Below, in pieces: positions 33,506 to 43,201 of a stretch of 64,000 nt of DNA. The DNA comes from Rhizobium rosettiformans W3. Lineage in GTDB: Bacteria > Pseudomonadota > Alphaproteobacteria > Rhizobiales > Rhizobiaceae. How positions within the stretch are numbered: the stretch's first letter is position 1; every line of letters begins with the position of its first letter. The notes beneath the pieces were generated by a model that did no database searches, was not told where the DNA came from, and saw only the letters and a list, made by a program, of their open reading frames with translations. The DNA lies in assembly GCF_004912135.1 (NCBI RefSeq), contig NZ_STGU01000005.1:62001-126000 (forward strand), given 5' to 3'. Both the position numbers and the translations under genes were made by a program.

Positions 33506-34705
33506 TCACGACTGCCGTCGCTCCACGAGGAGCAGTCCGCTGACCCCCATCACGGCGAGCGCCAGTCCCAGCCAGGCGGTGCCCTGGTAACCGAAATAGT
33601 GGGAGCCGGCCGCAAAAGTTCCGGCACTGACGGCATTTCCCAGGAAAGAGTTGATGGGCATAAAGGCGGTGCCGAGCCCCGGCTTGGTCGGAAAAAGGTC
33701 CTGGAAATAGGTGATCGGCAGCGACAGAAGTGCGGCCGCCGCCGCCGCGCCGGGGAGCGCGAGCATGTAGAAGTGCCAGGGTTCTGTCGCGAAGGCATAG
33801 CCCACCATATGCAGGCCGTAGAGGAGCGAGGCCCCGACGATCAGCGTCAGCAGGTTGACCGTCTTCAACAGCGATGCCGCGAGCAGCATGAACGGGATTT
33901 CGATGAATGCGATGAGCGCTGCGATGAAGCCGACATCGCGCGTCGAGCCGCCGAGTTCGAGGGTGAGAATGAGCGGCCAGATCATCGTCGCAAGCCGGGT
34001 GGTTCCCGTCACCGCCGCCATTGCGATCATGCGCACCAGCATGTCAGCCCGCACCAGTTCCCGAAGTGCCGCAAAGAACGCCGTGCCGCCATTGGCTGTC
34101 TTCTCACGAGACGGCTTTGGTGCTGCGAGGAGAAGAAGCGCGCTGACGGATACGATGAGGGTGCAGCCGGCAGCCGCGCCCCAGGCGCCGAGCATGTTGG
34201 GCGAGCGGGCCAGAACGATCCCGAGCACCGCCGGCATCACGACCCAGGACGCGGACATGAACGAGCGCACGGTCGTGTTGACGGCGGCGGTGTCGCGGGG
34301 CGAAAGCGTGGCTGTCTCAATTCTTGCGGAGGCAAAAAGCAGCGAATGCACGGCCTGGGCGAAGGGAATGATGAGGGTGGTGGCGACGACGAAAACCGGG
34401 ATCGACGGAAAGAGGAAGATTGCGCCGTAACCGAAGGTGCCGGCGAGCGCCAGTATGGCAATCATCCGGCGCTTGTCGCCCATCCCGTCTGACAGGATCC
34501 CGAGCGACACGCTGATCGCCACCGTCATGACAGAAGCAACGACGGTCAGTGCCGAAAAGGCCTGGTCGCTCATGCCGAGCGCGCCAATGGCGGTGACGCC
34601 CAGATAGGGCAGGGTGGAGCCATAGGCGCAACCCTGGACGAAGATCATGATGGATAGGACGACCAATTGCGGACGTGCCGCAATTTGGCGGAGCGAGGAG
34701 GACAT
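33506..34705 (-). CDS. Major facilitator superfamily transporter
   Basis: A 399-residue protein with 12 predicted membrane helices. The inter-helix 2-3 loop carries an MFS motif A-like [23 protein letters not shown] and LYGLHMVGYAFATEPWHFYM lie in the second half. It resembles sugar- or drug-efflux MFS members, but no specific substrate can be given. It stands alone, with sthA downstream in the same orientation after 90 nt on its 5' side. Confidence 0.86.
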   Translation of the reverse strand: MSSSLRQIAARPQLVVLSIMIFVQGCAYGSTLPYLGVTAIGALGMSDQAFSALTVVASVMTVAISVSLGILSDGMGDKRRMIAILALAGTFGYGAIFLFPSIPVFVVATTLIIPFAQAVHSLLFASARIETATLSPRDTAAVNTTVRSFMSASWVVMPAVLGIVLARSPNMLGAWGAAAGCTLIVSVSALLLLAAPKPSREKTANGGTAFFAALRELVRADMLVRMIAMAAVTGTTRLATMIWPLILTLELGGSTRDVGFIAALIAFIEIPFMLLAASLLKTVNLLTLIVGASLLYGLHMVGYAFATEPWHFYMLALPGAAAAAALLSLPITYFQDLFPTKPGLGTAFMPINSFLGNAVSAGTFAAGSHYFGYQGTAWLGLALAVMGVSGLLLVERRQS

Positions 34706-34797
34706 TGGCGACTCGGGGGAGTGACGAGAAGAGGCGCATGCTTAGCAGGCGCCAGCCGTCGCGTCTCCTGCGAGATCTGACCTTTCGTCCGGTTGCC

Positions 34798-36222
34798 CTA
34801 CTCCGCCGCCCGCCGCTCGATCTTCTCCGCCTTCAGCTCGCCCATGCGGTTCCAGGCATCAAGCCCGGCGATCTTGTAGGCTTCGGCGAGCGTCGGGTAA
34901 TTGAAGGTATTCTCGACGAAATATTCAACCGTGCCTTTAAGATTGAGCACGGCCTGGCCGATATGCACGAGTTCGGTCGCGCCTTCGCCGACGATATGGA
35001 CGCCGAGCAGGCGGCGGGTCTTCAGCGAGAAGATCATTTTCAGCATGCCGCTGTCGAGGCCCATGATGTGGCCGCGCGACGTTTCGCGGAAATGCGCGAT
35101 CCCGGTCTCGTAAGGGATCCCGCGCTGAATGACCTCTTCTTCCGTAAGGCCGCAGGTCGAGATCTCCGGAACGGCATAGATGCCATAGGGGAAGTATTGC
35201 GGCGGATCATGCGCCGGTGCCCCGACGGCATGGCGGGCGGCGATGCGGCCCTGCTCCATCGAGGTGGAGGCGAGTGAGGGGAAGCCCACGACATCGCCGG
35301 CGGCATAGATGTTCGGAACGGAAGTCTGGAACGTGTCCGGGTTCACCTTCAGGCGGCCGCGATTATCGGCTTCGAGCCCGGCGGCTGAGAGGTTGAGCGT
35401 ATCGGTTGCCCCGACGCGACCGGCTGCGAAGAGCACCATCTCGGCTGTCAGGACGCGTCCGTTCTTCAGCGTTACCCGGCATTTGCCATCGACCTTTTCG
35501 ACGCCTTCGACCGTCTGGCCGAAGATCAGCTTCATGTTGCGGTCGCGCAGCTGGTAGGTGAAGTCCTCGACGATCTCCTTGTCGATGAAATCGAGCATCG
35601 TGTCGCGTGGCTCGACCACGGTGACGACGGTATCGAGGGCAGAGAAGATCGTTGCATATTCGATGCCGATGACGCCGGCGCCGATGACGATCATCGAACG
35701 CGGCAGTTCCTTGATCTCCAGGATCTCGTCACTGTCGATGATGCTGACACCGTCGAAGGGGATATGCGACGGCTTGAATGGCCGGGTGCCGACGGCAAGC
35801 AGGACCGAGCCGGCCTGCACATGCACCACTTCGCCGTCTTCCTTCACCACTTCCAGCGTATGGGCGTCGATGAAATGGGCGGTGCCGCGCATCTGATGCA
35901 CGCGGTTGCGCGAAAACTGGTGTTCGAGAACCTCGACTTCGTGGTCGAGCGTGATCAGCAGACGCCGGCGCAGGTCGTCGGCGCTGATTTCCTGCTTCAC
36001 GCGGTAGCTGCGACCGTAGAAGCCGCGCTCACGCCAGCCGGTGAGGTTGAGCGCGGTCTCGCGCAACGTCTTGGAGGGGATCGTGCCCGTATGCACCGAG
36101 ACGCCGCCGACGCGTGTCCCTTTCTCGATGACGAGAACCTTCTTTTCCAGCTTGGCAGCCTGGATCGCCGCCCGGCGCCCGGCCGGTCCGCTGCCAATCA
36201 CGACGAAGTCATACTGGTTCAT
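34798..36222 (-). CDS. sthA: Soluble (Si-specific) NAD(P)+ transhydrogenase
   Basis: A 474-residue flavoprotein of the dihydrolipoamide dehydrogenase family that balances NADH and NADPH in the cytosol. The FAD-binding motif is FVVIGSGPAGRRAAIQAAKL at the N-terminus. The usual CxxxxC redox pair is absent: the region reads GGVSVHTGTIPSKTLRE, which is how SthA differs from lipoamide dehydrogenase. The NAD-binding motif is VIGAGVIGIEYA, with PRDTMLDFID following. The start MNQYDFV follows GAGGCACCTC at 36230. It is monocistronic. Confidence 0.95.
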   Translation of the reverse strand: MNQYDFVVIGSGPAGRRAAIQAAKLEKKVLVIEKGTRVGGVSVHTGTIPSKTLRETALNLTGWRERGFYGRSYRVKQEISADDLRRRLLITLDHEVEVLEHQFSRNRVHQMRGTAHFIDAHTLEVVKEDGEVVHVQAGSVLLAVGTRPFKPSHIPFDGVSIIDSDEILEIKELPRSMIVIGAGVIGIEYATIFSALDTVVTVVEPRDTMLDFIDKEIVEDFTYQLRDRNMKLIFGQTVEGVEKVDGKCRVTLKNGRVLTAEMVLFAAGRVGATDTLNLSAAGLEADNRGRLKVNPDTFQTSVPNIYAAGDVVGFPSLASTSMEQGRIAARHAVGAPAHDPPQYFPYGIYAVPEISTCGLTEEEVIQRGIPYETGIAHFRETSRGHIMGLDSGMLKMIFSLKTRRLLGVHIVGEGATELVHIGQAVLNLKGTVEYFVENTFNYPTLAEAYKIAGLDAWNRMGELKAEKIERRAAE

Positions 36223-36367
36223 GAGGTGCCTCTGATTCGGCTGCCGGAATGCTGCAGCGCACATTATCAATAAGCACTATGACAGGGCAACGTCACCGTT
36301 TCGTTATCGTGGCTCCCGGGCCGCGCGATCCCGATCCCCCCGATCTGGGGATGGCAAGCCTTTCGGA

Positions 36368-37234
36368 TCAGATCAGTCGCAAACCCTTGAGGCTGGCGTG
36401 GCCGTCCTTGCCGATGATGATGTGGTCGTGGACGGTGATGCCGAGCGGCTTTGCCGTCTCCACAATCGTCCGGGTCATGTCGATGTCGGCGCGTGACGGT
36501 GTCGGGTCACCACTGGGATGATTGTGGACCAGGATCAATGCGGTGGCAGAGAGCTCCAGGGCACGCTTGACCACTTCGCGCGGATAGACGGGGGTATGGT
36601 CGACCGTACCCCGTCCCTGGATTTCGTCGGCAATCAGCACATTGCGTTTGTCCAGAAAGAGGATACGGAACTGTTCCGTCGTCTCGTAAGCCATGGCGGC
36701 ATGGCAGTAGTCGATGACCGAGGACCAGGAGGACAGCACCTGTTTCTCCCGAAGCTCGCTCTTCAGCATGCGCTGGGCGACATTGGCGATCAGCTTGAGG
36801 TCCAGGGCCACGGTTTCGCCGACGCCTTTCACCTCCTGCAACAGCGCCGGCGGCGCGCCCAGCACGCCGGCGAGTGTCTGGAAGCGGGCGAGCAGCGCCT
36901 TGGCGATGGGCTTGGTGTCCCGCCGCGGGATCAGGCGAAAGAGCAGCAGTTCGAGGATCTCGTAATCGGCAAGCGCCACATCCCCACCGTCTCGAAAGCG
37001 GCTTCGCAGGCGCTCCCGATGCCCGAGATAATGCGCCTCCGGCTGCATGACCGGCCGCGTGGACCGCGCCTTCGCCAGAGCTCCGTCTCGCGCCGGTTGC
37101 TCGGCAAAGAAGCTGCGTTCGTCGATTTCGTCGTCTGGCGGAAGCCGGCCGGCACCGAAGAGATCGGTGGACTGTTGCGGGGCGACGCCTTCAGGGCGCG
37201 GGAACTCACCTGAGAACGGAAACTTGCTCGTCAT
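36368..37234 (-). CDS. radC: RadC family JAB-domain protein
   Basis: A 288-residue protein. An N-terminal helix-hairpin-helix-like region ([32 protein letters not shown]) precedes a JAB/MPN domain with the metal-binding JAMM motif [20 protein letters not shown] and [16 protein letters not shown]. RadC was named for DNA repair, but its biochemical role is not settled. The start MTSKFPFSG is chosen; an ATG three codons earlier is possible. The 115 nt between it and map show no gene. Confidence 0.93.
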   Translation of the reverse strand: MTSKFPFSGEFPRPEGVAPQQSTDLFGAGRLPPDDEIDERSFFAEQPARDGALAKARSTRPVMQPEAHYLGHRERLRSRFRDGGDVALADYEILELLLFRLIPRRDTKPIAKALLARFQTLAGVLGAPPALLQEVKGVGETVALDLKLIANVAQRMLKSELREKQVLSSWSSVIDYCHAAMAYETTEQFRILFLDKRNVLIADEIQGRGTVDHTPVYPREVVKRALELSATALILVHNHPSGDPTPSRADIDMTRTIVETAKPLGITVHDHIIIGKDGHASLKGLRLI

Positions 37235-37348
37235 GCCACCCAATCCTGACCCTCATGGTCGAACGGCAGAACCGCCGCACGGATATAGTGACACGACTGC
37301 CGCCGTGCGCAAGTTCAAGTTGCGAAAGGTGGTGCTGAGGCTTGCCGC

Positions 37349-38173
37349 TCAGCCGAGGCCGGGTCGGTCAAGCCCTGCGGGCGAGAGCGTGAAGATCTCG
37401 CAGCCGGTCGCCGTCACGCCGACGGTGTGCTCGTATTGGGCCGTCAGCGACCGGTCCCGGGTGACCGCAGTCCAGCCGTCGGACAGCACCTTCACATGCG
37501 GCTTGCCGAGATTGATCATCGGCTCGATGGTGAAGATCATGCCTTCGCGCAGTTCCGGGCCTTCGTTCGCCTTGCCGTAATGCAGGATGTTCGGGCTGTC
37601 ATGGAACAGGCGCCCGACGCCGTGGCCACAGAAGTCGCGCACCACCGAGCAACGCTCGGCTTCGGCATAAGTCTGGATCGCTTCGCCGATAGCACCGGTG
37701 CGCGCGCCGGGACGCACGGCGGCGATGCCGCGCATCAGGCACTCATGCGTGACTTCCATCAGGCGTTCCGCTGCCCGCTTGATGTTTCCGACCGGATACA
37801 TGCGGCTCGAATCGCCATGCCAGCCATCGAGCAGGAAGGTGACGTCGATATTGACGATGTCGCCATCACGCAGCGGCTTGTCGTCGGGCATGCCGTGACA
37901 GACCACATGGTTGATCGAGGTGCAGACGGAATACTTGTAGCCGCGATAATTGAGTGTCGCGGGGATCGCACCGTGATCGGCGCCGAACTCGAAGACGAAA
38001 TTGTCGATCGCCGCCGTCGTGACGCCGGGCTTCACCATCGGCACCAGCGCATCGAGACAGCGGGCCGTGAGCTGGCAGGCCCGACGCATGCCTTCGAAAT
38101 CGTCGGCACCATAAAGACGAATTGCGCCAGTGTTCTTCAGAGGCGCCGTGGCCGCATCGATATAGGTGACCAT
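37349..38173 (-). CDS. map: Methionine aminopeptidase, type I
   Basis: A 274-residue enzyme that removes the initiator methionine from new proteins. The five metal ligands are visible: two Asp in DGDIVNIDVTFLLDGWHGDSS, His in CGHGVGRLFHD, Glu in FTIEPMINLG and Glu in AQYEHTVGVT. The substrate His is in NHVVCHGMPDD. It lies downstream of the hxlR-sfsA pair in the same orientation. Confidence 0.96.
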   Translation of the reverse strand: MVTYIDAATAPLKNTGAIRLYGADDFEGMRRACQLTARCLDALVPMVKPGVTTAAIDNFVFEFGADHGAIPATLNYRGYKYSVCTSINHVVCHGMPDDKPLRDGDIVNIDVTFLLDGWHGDSSRMYPVGNIKRAAERLMEVTHECLMRGIAAVRPGARTGAIGEAIQTYAEAERCSVVRDFCGHGVGRLFHDSPNILHYGKANEGPELREGMIFTIEPMINLGKPHVKVLSDGWTAVTRDRSLTAQYEHTVGVTATGCEIFTLSPAGLDRPGLG

Positions 38174-38213
38174 GGGGGTCCCTTTCGGATTTTCTAATCA
38201 GAGCTTTGGCCGT

Positions 38214-38933
38214 TCATAAAGCACGCAGGCCGTCTTCGTCTATCCGGATGAGCCTTTCCGGCTCGATTTTGCCAGGATCGATCCGGCACCTGACGGCATA
38301 GGCCTAGACGCCGCGTGCGATCGCACGGGCGAATGCGCGGCCATAGCCAGGGTCGAGATCGGCACAGATCCTCAGCTGATCGCAGTCGGAGCGCTGAATG
38401 ATGAAAAGCATCGCCGCCCGTTTGCCGGCGTCCACGAGATCACCCATTTCGTCCAGATGTTTGGCGCCCCGCGTCGTGACGCTGTCGGGAAACTCCGCAA
38501 GTCCCGGCTCGCGGATGAAGTGCACATTCTTCACCTCGACATGAACGCTGCCTTTGCTCTCGTCCTCAAGCAAGATGTCGATGCGCGAGTTGCGGCCATA
38601 GCGCTGCTCGCGTTTCAAGGAGGAGAACCCCGCAAGCCGCGGCACCAGACCACTCAAGATCGCCTCTTCGGCAAGGCGGTTGGGAAGCGCCGTGTTGACC
38701 CCAACCACGGTGCCATCGGCTTCGACGAGTTCCAGGGCATGGGCGTATTTCCGGCTGGTCACGTCGTGTCGCGACAGCCAGATCCGGGACCCCGGCGCGG
38801 TCAGTCCCCGCATGGAGCCGGTGTTGGGGCAAAAGCCGGTGATCTCGCGGCCGTCTTCCAGGATGGCGTCGAACAGGAACCGTTTGTAGCGGCGCAGAAG
38901 CCGTGCTGGCACCAGAGGTGGAGAGAAGATCAT
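38214..38933 (-). CDS. sfsA: SfsA-like protein interrupted by an amber codon 29 codons before the natural end
   Basis: From ATG 38933 the frame encodes [20 protein letters not shown], then [17 protein letters not shown] and [14 protein letters not shown] with the PD-(D/E)XK-like core of SfsA. It meets a TAG at 38306-38304 after AIARGV (209 residues). Beyond the TAG the same frame continues for 29 sense codons ([18 protein letters not shown], then [11 protein letters not shown]) to TGA at 38216-38214. The full length with one residue at the TAG is 239, the usual SfsA size, and GVEAYAVRC-type sequence is what the family has at that point. The simplest reading is a GAG-to-TAG nonsense change. 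If the TAG stops translation, the CDS ends at 38304. SfsA was linked to sugar fermentation; its biochemical role is unknown. It overlaps hxlR by 4 nt. Confidence 0.85.
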
Positions 38934-39325
38934 GGGTCGGGTGAGGGCGCGGGATCGGTGTCGGGCTTGTTGATGGCCCATGTCAGCAGCGCGTCCAAAG
39001 CAGGGCAAAGCGCCTGGCCCCATTCCGTCAGACAATATTCCACCTTGGGCGGCACCTGGTGATGCACGATACGCCTGACGATCCCGTCAGCCTCCATCTG
39101 GCGCAGTTGCTGAATCAGCATCTTCTGCGAAATCCCGGGGATCGAGCGCTCCAGCTCGGAGAAGCGCAGCACCGCCCCGCCGAAGAGGTGGAAAAGGATC
39201 ACGAGCTTCCAGCGTCCCTCGAGGATACGCAAGGCGTTTTCCACGCCCTCGGCCCCATCGGCAGGCGTCAGGAAGGCATCCTTACTTTTTAGTGGGTACC
39301 TTACTTTTTCGTCGGTTCTTGTCAT
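38930..39325 (-). CDS. HxlR-family winged-helix transcriptional regulator
   Basis: A 131-residue DNA-binding protein. The HxlR core reads [54 protein letters not shown], split between helix-turn-helix ([17 protein letters not shown]) and wing ([17 protein letters not shown]). Members often sense electrophiles or redox state through a cysteine. Here Cys occurs in VEYCLTEWG and ALCPALD, not at the usual N-terminal sensor position. Start [10 protein letters not shown]. It is divergent from the NTF2-like/SDR pair, which it probably regulates. Confidence 0.9.
   Translation of the reverse strand: MTRTDEKVRYPLKSKDAFLTPADGAEGVENALRILEGRWKLVILFHLFGGAVLRFSELERSIPGISQKMLIQQLRQMEADGIVRRIVHHQVPPKVEYCLTEWGQALCPALDALLTWAINKPDTDPAPSPDP
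39280..39309. repeat. Two direct 11-bp repeats at the hxlR / NTF2-SDR divergent region
   Basis: CCTTACTTTTT occurs at 39280-39290 and again at 39299-39309, with centres 19 bp apart. They overlap the first codons of the HxlR gene. Their position suggests an operator for HxlR but they also fit coding constraint (repeated Lys codons), so this is tentative. Confidence 0.4.
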
Positions 39326-39402
39326 TTTTTGAGCGTATCGCCATCTTCGGCATCGAGCAAGCGCGCCGCTCTTTCGCAACCAGAAACGAAAGAACTGATC
39401 CC

Positions 39403-39732
39403 ATGTCCACCAAGATGACTGGGCCTGTCGAGGCCTATTTCGAGGGCAGGAATGCGCGCGATCTCGCGCGCGCCCTGTCCGGCTTTTCCGAAACCGCCGT
39501 CGTTCACGACGAGAGCCGAACCCATCGCGGCCGAGCCGAAATCAGTGCCTGGATGCAGAACACGATCGAGGCGTATGACGATCATTCGAGGCTGTTGGGC
39601 GTAGAGGCAGATGGAGCTGATCTCATCGCCACAGCGGAGGTCTCTGGCAATTTTCCTGGCAGTCCCATCACGCTTCGCTATCGCTTCGTCACCGATGGCG
39701 GCATGATCTCTAGCCTGGAGATCGCCCCGTGA
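39403..39732 (+). CDS. NTF2-like (SnoaL-type) small protein
   Basis: A 109-residue protein with the NTF2-like cone fold: VEAYFEGRNARDLARALSGFSETAVVHDESRTHRGRAEISAWMQ at the start and the final strands PITLRYRFVTDGGMISSLEIAP. Such proteins bind small hydrophobic ligands or act as polyketide-type isomerases; no catalytic set can be named. It overlaps the SDR gene by 4 nt and the two must be co-translated. Confidence 0.86.
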   Translation: MSTKMTGPVEAYFEGRNARDLARALSGFSETAVVHDESRTHRGRAEISAWMQNTIEAYDDHSRLLGVEADGADLIATAEVSGNFPGSPITLRYRFVTDGGMISSLEIAP

Positions 39733-40526
39733 GTGTGCAGTTCAAAGCCGACCCGACGGAATTTGCAGGCAAGAACGTCGTCGTAACCGGCGGTACCATG
39801 GGCGCAGGCGAGGCCATCGTGAAGCGCTTCCTGCGTGCTGGCGCCAAAGTCGCCACAGCCGCTCGTAACATACCGCAAGAACCGGAGCTCGGTGTCACGT
39901 TCATCCCGGCAGACCTCTCGACCCCGGAGGGAATTGATGTGCTCGCAAAGGAGGCACTGTCTGAACTTGGGGCGATCGACATTCTTGTCCACTCCCTTGG
40001 CGGCTCATCCACGCCCGGCGGTGGCTTCAAGGCTGCCACGGAAGAGTTCTGGCAGCAGGAATTGGCGCTGAACCTCTTGGCCGCCGTTCGCCTCGACCGT
40101 CTGCTTGTGCCGGGAATGCTGGAGCGGGGAGAGGGTGTCGTCATCCATCTGGCATCGATCCAGCATCGTTTGCCGTTACACGAGTCGACGATTCCCTACG
40201 CAGCCGCCAAGGCAGCTTTGGCTAACTACAGCAAGTCGCTGTCGAAGGAGGTCGGCCCCGCCGGTGTCCGCGTGAACACGGTTTCCCCTGGCTGGATCCG
40301 GACGTCTGCGGCAGACCGCATGGTGCAACGTCTGGCCGAGAGCGGCGGGATTGACGAGGATCAGGCCCGGCAGGGAATCATGGATGCCCTGGGCGGCATA
40401 CCCATCGGCAGGCCGGCCTGGCCTGAGGAGATCGCCGAACTCGTCGCTTTCCTCGCCTCCGAACGCGCCGCATCGATCCATGGCGCGGATTACGTCATTG
40501 ATGGAGGAACGGTGCCAACGCAGTGA
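39729..40526 (+). CDS. Short-chain dehydrogenase/reductase
   Basis: A 265-residue SDR with a GTG start overlapping the upstream gene (GTGA). The cofactor motif is VVVTGGTMGAGEAIVKRFL (TGxxxGxG). The catalytic Ser is likely in IHLASIQHR, and the YxxxK motif in PYAAAKAALANYSKSL, where Tyr and Lys are four apart. The C-terminus VAFLASERAASIHGADYVIDGG is standard. The substrate is unknown. Its position opposite an HxlR regulator suggests induction by a small molecule. Confidence 0.92.
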   Translation: MSVQFKADPTEFAGKNVVVTGGTMGAGEAIVKRFLRAGAKVATAARNIPQEPELGVTFIPADLSTPEGIDVLAKEALSELGAIDILVHSLGGSSTPGGGFKAATEEFWQQELALNLLAAVRLDRLLVPGMLERGEGVVIHLASIQHRLPLHESTIPYAAAKAALANYSKSLSKEVGPAGVRVNTVSPGWIRTSAADRMVQRLAESGGIDEDQARQGIMDALGGIPIGRPAWPEEIAELVAFLASERAASIHGADYVIDGGTVPTQ

Positions 40527-40534
40527 AGCGGCAA

Positions 40535-40564
40535 AGCCGGTCACACCCCGTGGCGTGACCGGCT
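40535..40564. terminator. Hairpin between convergent SDR and phaC genes
   Basis: AGCCGGTCAC and GTGACCGGCT form a perfect 10-bp stem with loop ACCCCGTGGC. It lies exactly between the two stop codons, with the phaC stop adjoining it. There is no good T-run, so it may be a bidirectional barrier or RNA-stability element. Confidence 0.7.
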
Positions 40565-42397
40565 CTAGACCCGCGCCAACACGTAGCGCCCGGGCGCATC
40601 CGCGATGGCATTCAGCGCATCACCGCCCGGCTTGCGGGCAGGCACACGGTCGTCATCGAGTTTCTCGATCCAGCTTTGCCAGTGCGGCCACCAGGAGCCT
40701 GCAGTCTCCTTGGCATTCGCCATCCATTCCTCGTAAGTGCCGGCTGCGGGGCCGTTGGTCCAGAACTGATACTTCTGCTTGTCCGGCGGATTGACGACAC
40801 CGGCGATATGGCCGGAGCCGGATACGACATAATCGACGGGGCCGCCGAACAGGCTGCTGCCGATGAAGACCGATTTCGCCGGCGCGATATGGTCTTCCTT
40901 GGTGGCCAGATTATAGATCGGGATCGTCACGTCCTTCAGCGACAGCGTCTTGCCGGCCAGCTGCATCTTGCCCTGGCTTAGCGTGTTGTTGAGGTAGCAA
41001 TTGCGCAGATAGAAGGAGTGGTTCGCCGCCGCCATGCGGGTCGAATCGGAATTCCAGTACAAGAGGTCGAAGGGCATCGGATCCTGGCCCTTCAGGTAGT
41101 TGTTGACGAAATAGGGCCAGATCAGCTCGGAGGCGCGCAGCATGTTGAAGGCCGCCGCCATCTTGGAGCCGTCGAGAAAGCCGGATTCATGCATCCGCTG
41201 TTCGAGGCTCGCCAGCTGGCCTTCATCGACAAAGACCTTGAGATCGCCGGCGAAGGTGAAGTCCACCTGCGTGGTGAAGAGCGTGGCGCTGGCGATCCGC
41301 TTGTTGTTTTCCTGCGCATGCAGGGCAAGGGCTGCCGCAAGCAGCGTGCCGCCGACGCAGTAGCCGATCGCGTTGACTTGTTTTTCGCCGGTCGCCTTCT
41401 CCACCGTATCGAGGGCGAAATCGACGCCCTCGCGGATATAGGCCTCCCAATCCTTAGAGGCATGCCGCTCATCCGGGTTTACCCAGGAAATGACGAAGAC
41501 CGTGTGGCCCTGGTCGACGCACCACTTGATGAAGCTCTTCTGCGGATTGAGATCGAGAATGTAGAACTTGTTGATCCAGGGCGGGCAGATGAGGAGAGGG
41601 CGCTTCAGCACGGTGTCGGTCGTTGCCTCGTACTGAATGACCTCGCAGACATCGCTCTGGGCAATCACCTTGCCCGGCGTGATCGCCATGTTCTCACCGA
41701 CGGCAAACTTGCTGGTGTCGGTCTGGCGGATCCTGAGATCCCCGCCACCGGCGGCAATATCCTCCGCCAGCATCTGCATGCCCTTGACCAGATTGGCCCC
41801 GCTGCTTTGCACAGTTTCCTTGTAGAGCTGCGGATTGGTGGCGACGAAATTGGCCGGCGACAGCGCAGCCGTGATCTGGCGCATGTAGAAATTGGCCTTG
41901 TGCCGCGTGTGCTCGTCGAGGCCACCGGCATCATTGACCATCTTCTCGGCCCATTGCGTCAGCACGAGATAGGTCTGGCGAAGGAAGTCGAAGAAGGGAT
42001 TGCGCTCCCAGTCCTCGTCGGAGAAGCGCTTGTCTTTCGGCAGGGGATCACCGATCGCCTGGTCCGGCGAGGCGAATCGCGCCAGCGAACGGCTCCAGAC
42101 GCCGAAGACGGCATTGAGGAGATGGGTCTGGGCTTCGAGCGTGCGCTTGGGATCGGACATCCAATATTCCGCGACCTTGCCCATGGTTTTGACCATTTCG
42201 GCAACGGGCTCGGCGACAGGATCGACGATTTCCCCCGTCTCGCGCGGCTTCAACCAGACCGAAGCCGCCTTGCCGAGGTTTTCCAGCGCCTTGGCGGCAT
42301 TGATGGTGAGCGCCTGCGGATCCTTGATGATGTAAGGTTCAAGCAGTTTCGGGTCGAACGCGGCATTCGCTTCGGCTTCTTCGCGCGTCCTGTCCAT
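40565..42397 (-). CDS. phaC: Class I poly(R)-hydroxyalkanoate synthase
   Basis: A 610-residue enzyme that polymerises (R)-3-hydroxyacyl-CoA into storage polyester granules. The lipase-like box is NAIGYCVGGTLLAAAL with the catalytic Cys at about residue 347. The catalytic Asp is in NLATKEDHIAPAKS and the His in VSGSGHIAGVVNPP. The N-terminal domain has FDFLRQTYLVLTQWAEKMV. The length is typical of alphaproteobacterial class I PhaC. It is transcribed alone; the lipoprotein gene at 42558 starts divergently. Confidence 0.96.
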   Translation of the reverse strand: MDRTREEAEANAAFDPKLLEPYIIKDPQALTINAAKALENLGKAASVWLKPRETGEIVDPVAEPVAEMVKTMGKVAEYWMSDPKRTLEAQTHLLNAVFGVWSRSLARFASPDQAIGDPLPKDKRFSDEDWERNPFFDFLRQTYLVLTQWAEKMVNDAGGLDEHTRHKANFYMRQITAALSPANFVATNPQLYKETVQSSGANLVKGMQMLAEDIAAGGGDLRIRQTDTSKFAVGENMAITPGKVIAQSDVCEVIQYEATTDTVLKRPLLICPPWINKFYILDLNPQKSFIKWCVDQGHTVFVISWVNPDERHASKDWEAYIREGVDFALDTVEKATGEKQVNAIGYCVGGTLLAAALALHAQENNKRIASATLFTTQVDFTFAGDLKVFVDEGQLASLEQRMHESGFLDGSKMAAAFNMLRASELIWPYFVNNYLKGQDPMPFDLLYWNSDSTRMAAANHSFYLRNCYLNNTLSQGKMQLAGKTLSLKDVTIPIYNLATKEDHIAPAKSVFIGSSLFGGPVDYVVSGSGHIAGVVNPPDKQKYQFWTNGPAAGTYEEWMANAKETAGSWWPHWQSWIEKLDDDRVPARKPGGDALNAIADAPGRYVLARV

Positions 42398-42557
42398 GCC
42401 GTCCTCCCCAGGATTGTTCTGGCGTCTTTTGTGTTTGCCTATCCTGCATGAAAACGACTACAAGTTCCAGCGATTGGCGCATAGTCTTTCGAAGGTGATC
42501 GATGGTTGCGCCCTTGAGGAATGTCAGTTTTCCGCGCAGACGCGGGCGGTCGGGGCC

Positions 42558-42971
42558 ATGGTGCACAGCAAATTCAGTCTTTCAGGTCTCTCGATCCATG
42601 CGCTTGCCGTCGCAGCCATCGCGCTGATGGCAGGCACCGGCTGCCAGTCGTCCGCGCCACCTGCTCCGGTCGAGACCACGGCTGCACCGGCAGGCCTGCA
42701 GGTGACTGTCGAAGATCCCGACAATCCGGAAGCGCCTCAGCAGCGTCCGACCTATCCGGATGGATACCCGAACTTCGCGGGCTCCCTGAGTGCCGCCAGC
42801 GTCCAGATGAGCAACGAAGAAGCCGCGGCCCTTCAGTCGCAGCTCACCTCACTCGGCGCGGCCCGCAAAGCCGGCACCATCAGCGAAGCCGAGTATCAGG
42901 CCCGACTTGCCGAACTGCGGCGTATCGCGGCCGAGCACGGAGCCGAGACGCAGGCCCAGATCGCCAATTAA
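42558..42971 (+). CDS. Small predicted lipoprotein with SHOCT-like C-terminal helix
   Basis: A 137-residue protein. The signal peptide HALAVAAIALMAGTGCQS has a lipobox GTGC (Cys about 27). A Pro-rich linker follows, then AALQSQLTSLGAARKAGTISEAEYQARLAELRRIA, a pattern reminiscent of SHOCT-type short helices, in which the GTISEAEYxxRLAEL segment is conserved. The function is unknown. It starts 160 nt upstream of phaC in the opposite direction. Confidence 0.7.
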   Translation: MVHSKFSLSGLSIHALAVAAIALMAGTGCQSSAPPAPVETTAAPAGLQVTVEDPDNPEAPQQRPTYPDGYPNFAGSLSAASVQMSNEEAAALQSQLTSLGAARKAGTISEAEYQARLAELRRIAAEHGAETQAQIAN

Positions 42972-43201
42972 GGCTTGCGTTCGGGGCGATTTTTTCGCAA
43001 AGCAACCGAGGCGTTTTTGACATAAAATTTCGTCGGCGATTCAGGGCGTGCAGCCGGATTTGCGACAAAATTTCCTGCCAGCGCTTGGATTGGGATATCA
43101 TCACGCGCATTCGGTTTTGCGGTTCGTTGCGGAGCGTGTGGTCACTGGGACAACGAGCGCGCCTGCCGCGGTAATCATCCGCGCGGTTTCAGGGGTTGAA
43201 G

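Noticed and set aside
40565-42451. 477-codon plus-strand frame opposite phaC
   Set aside because: It is the antisense image of phaC; no independent ribosome-binding site or recognisable domain.
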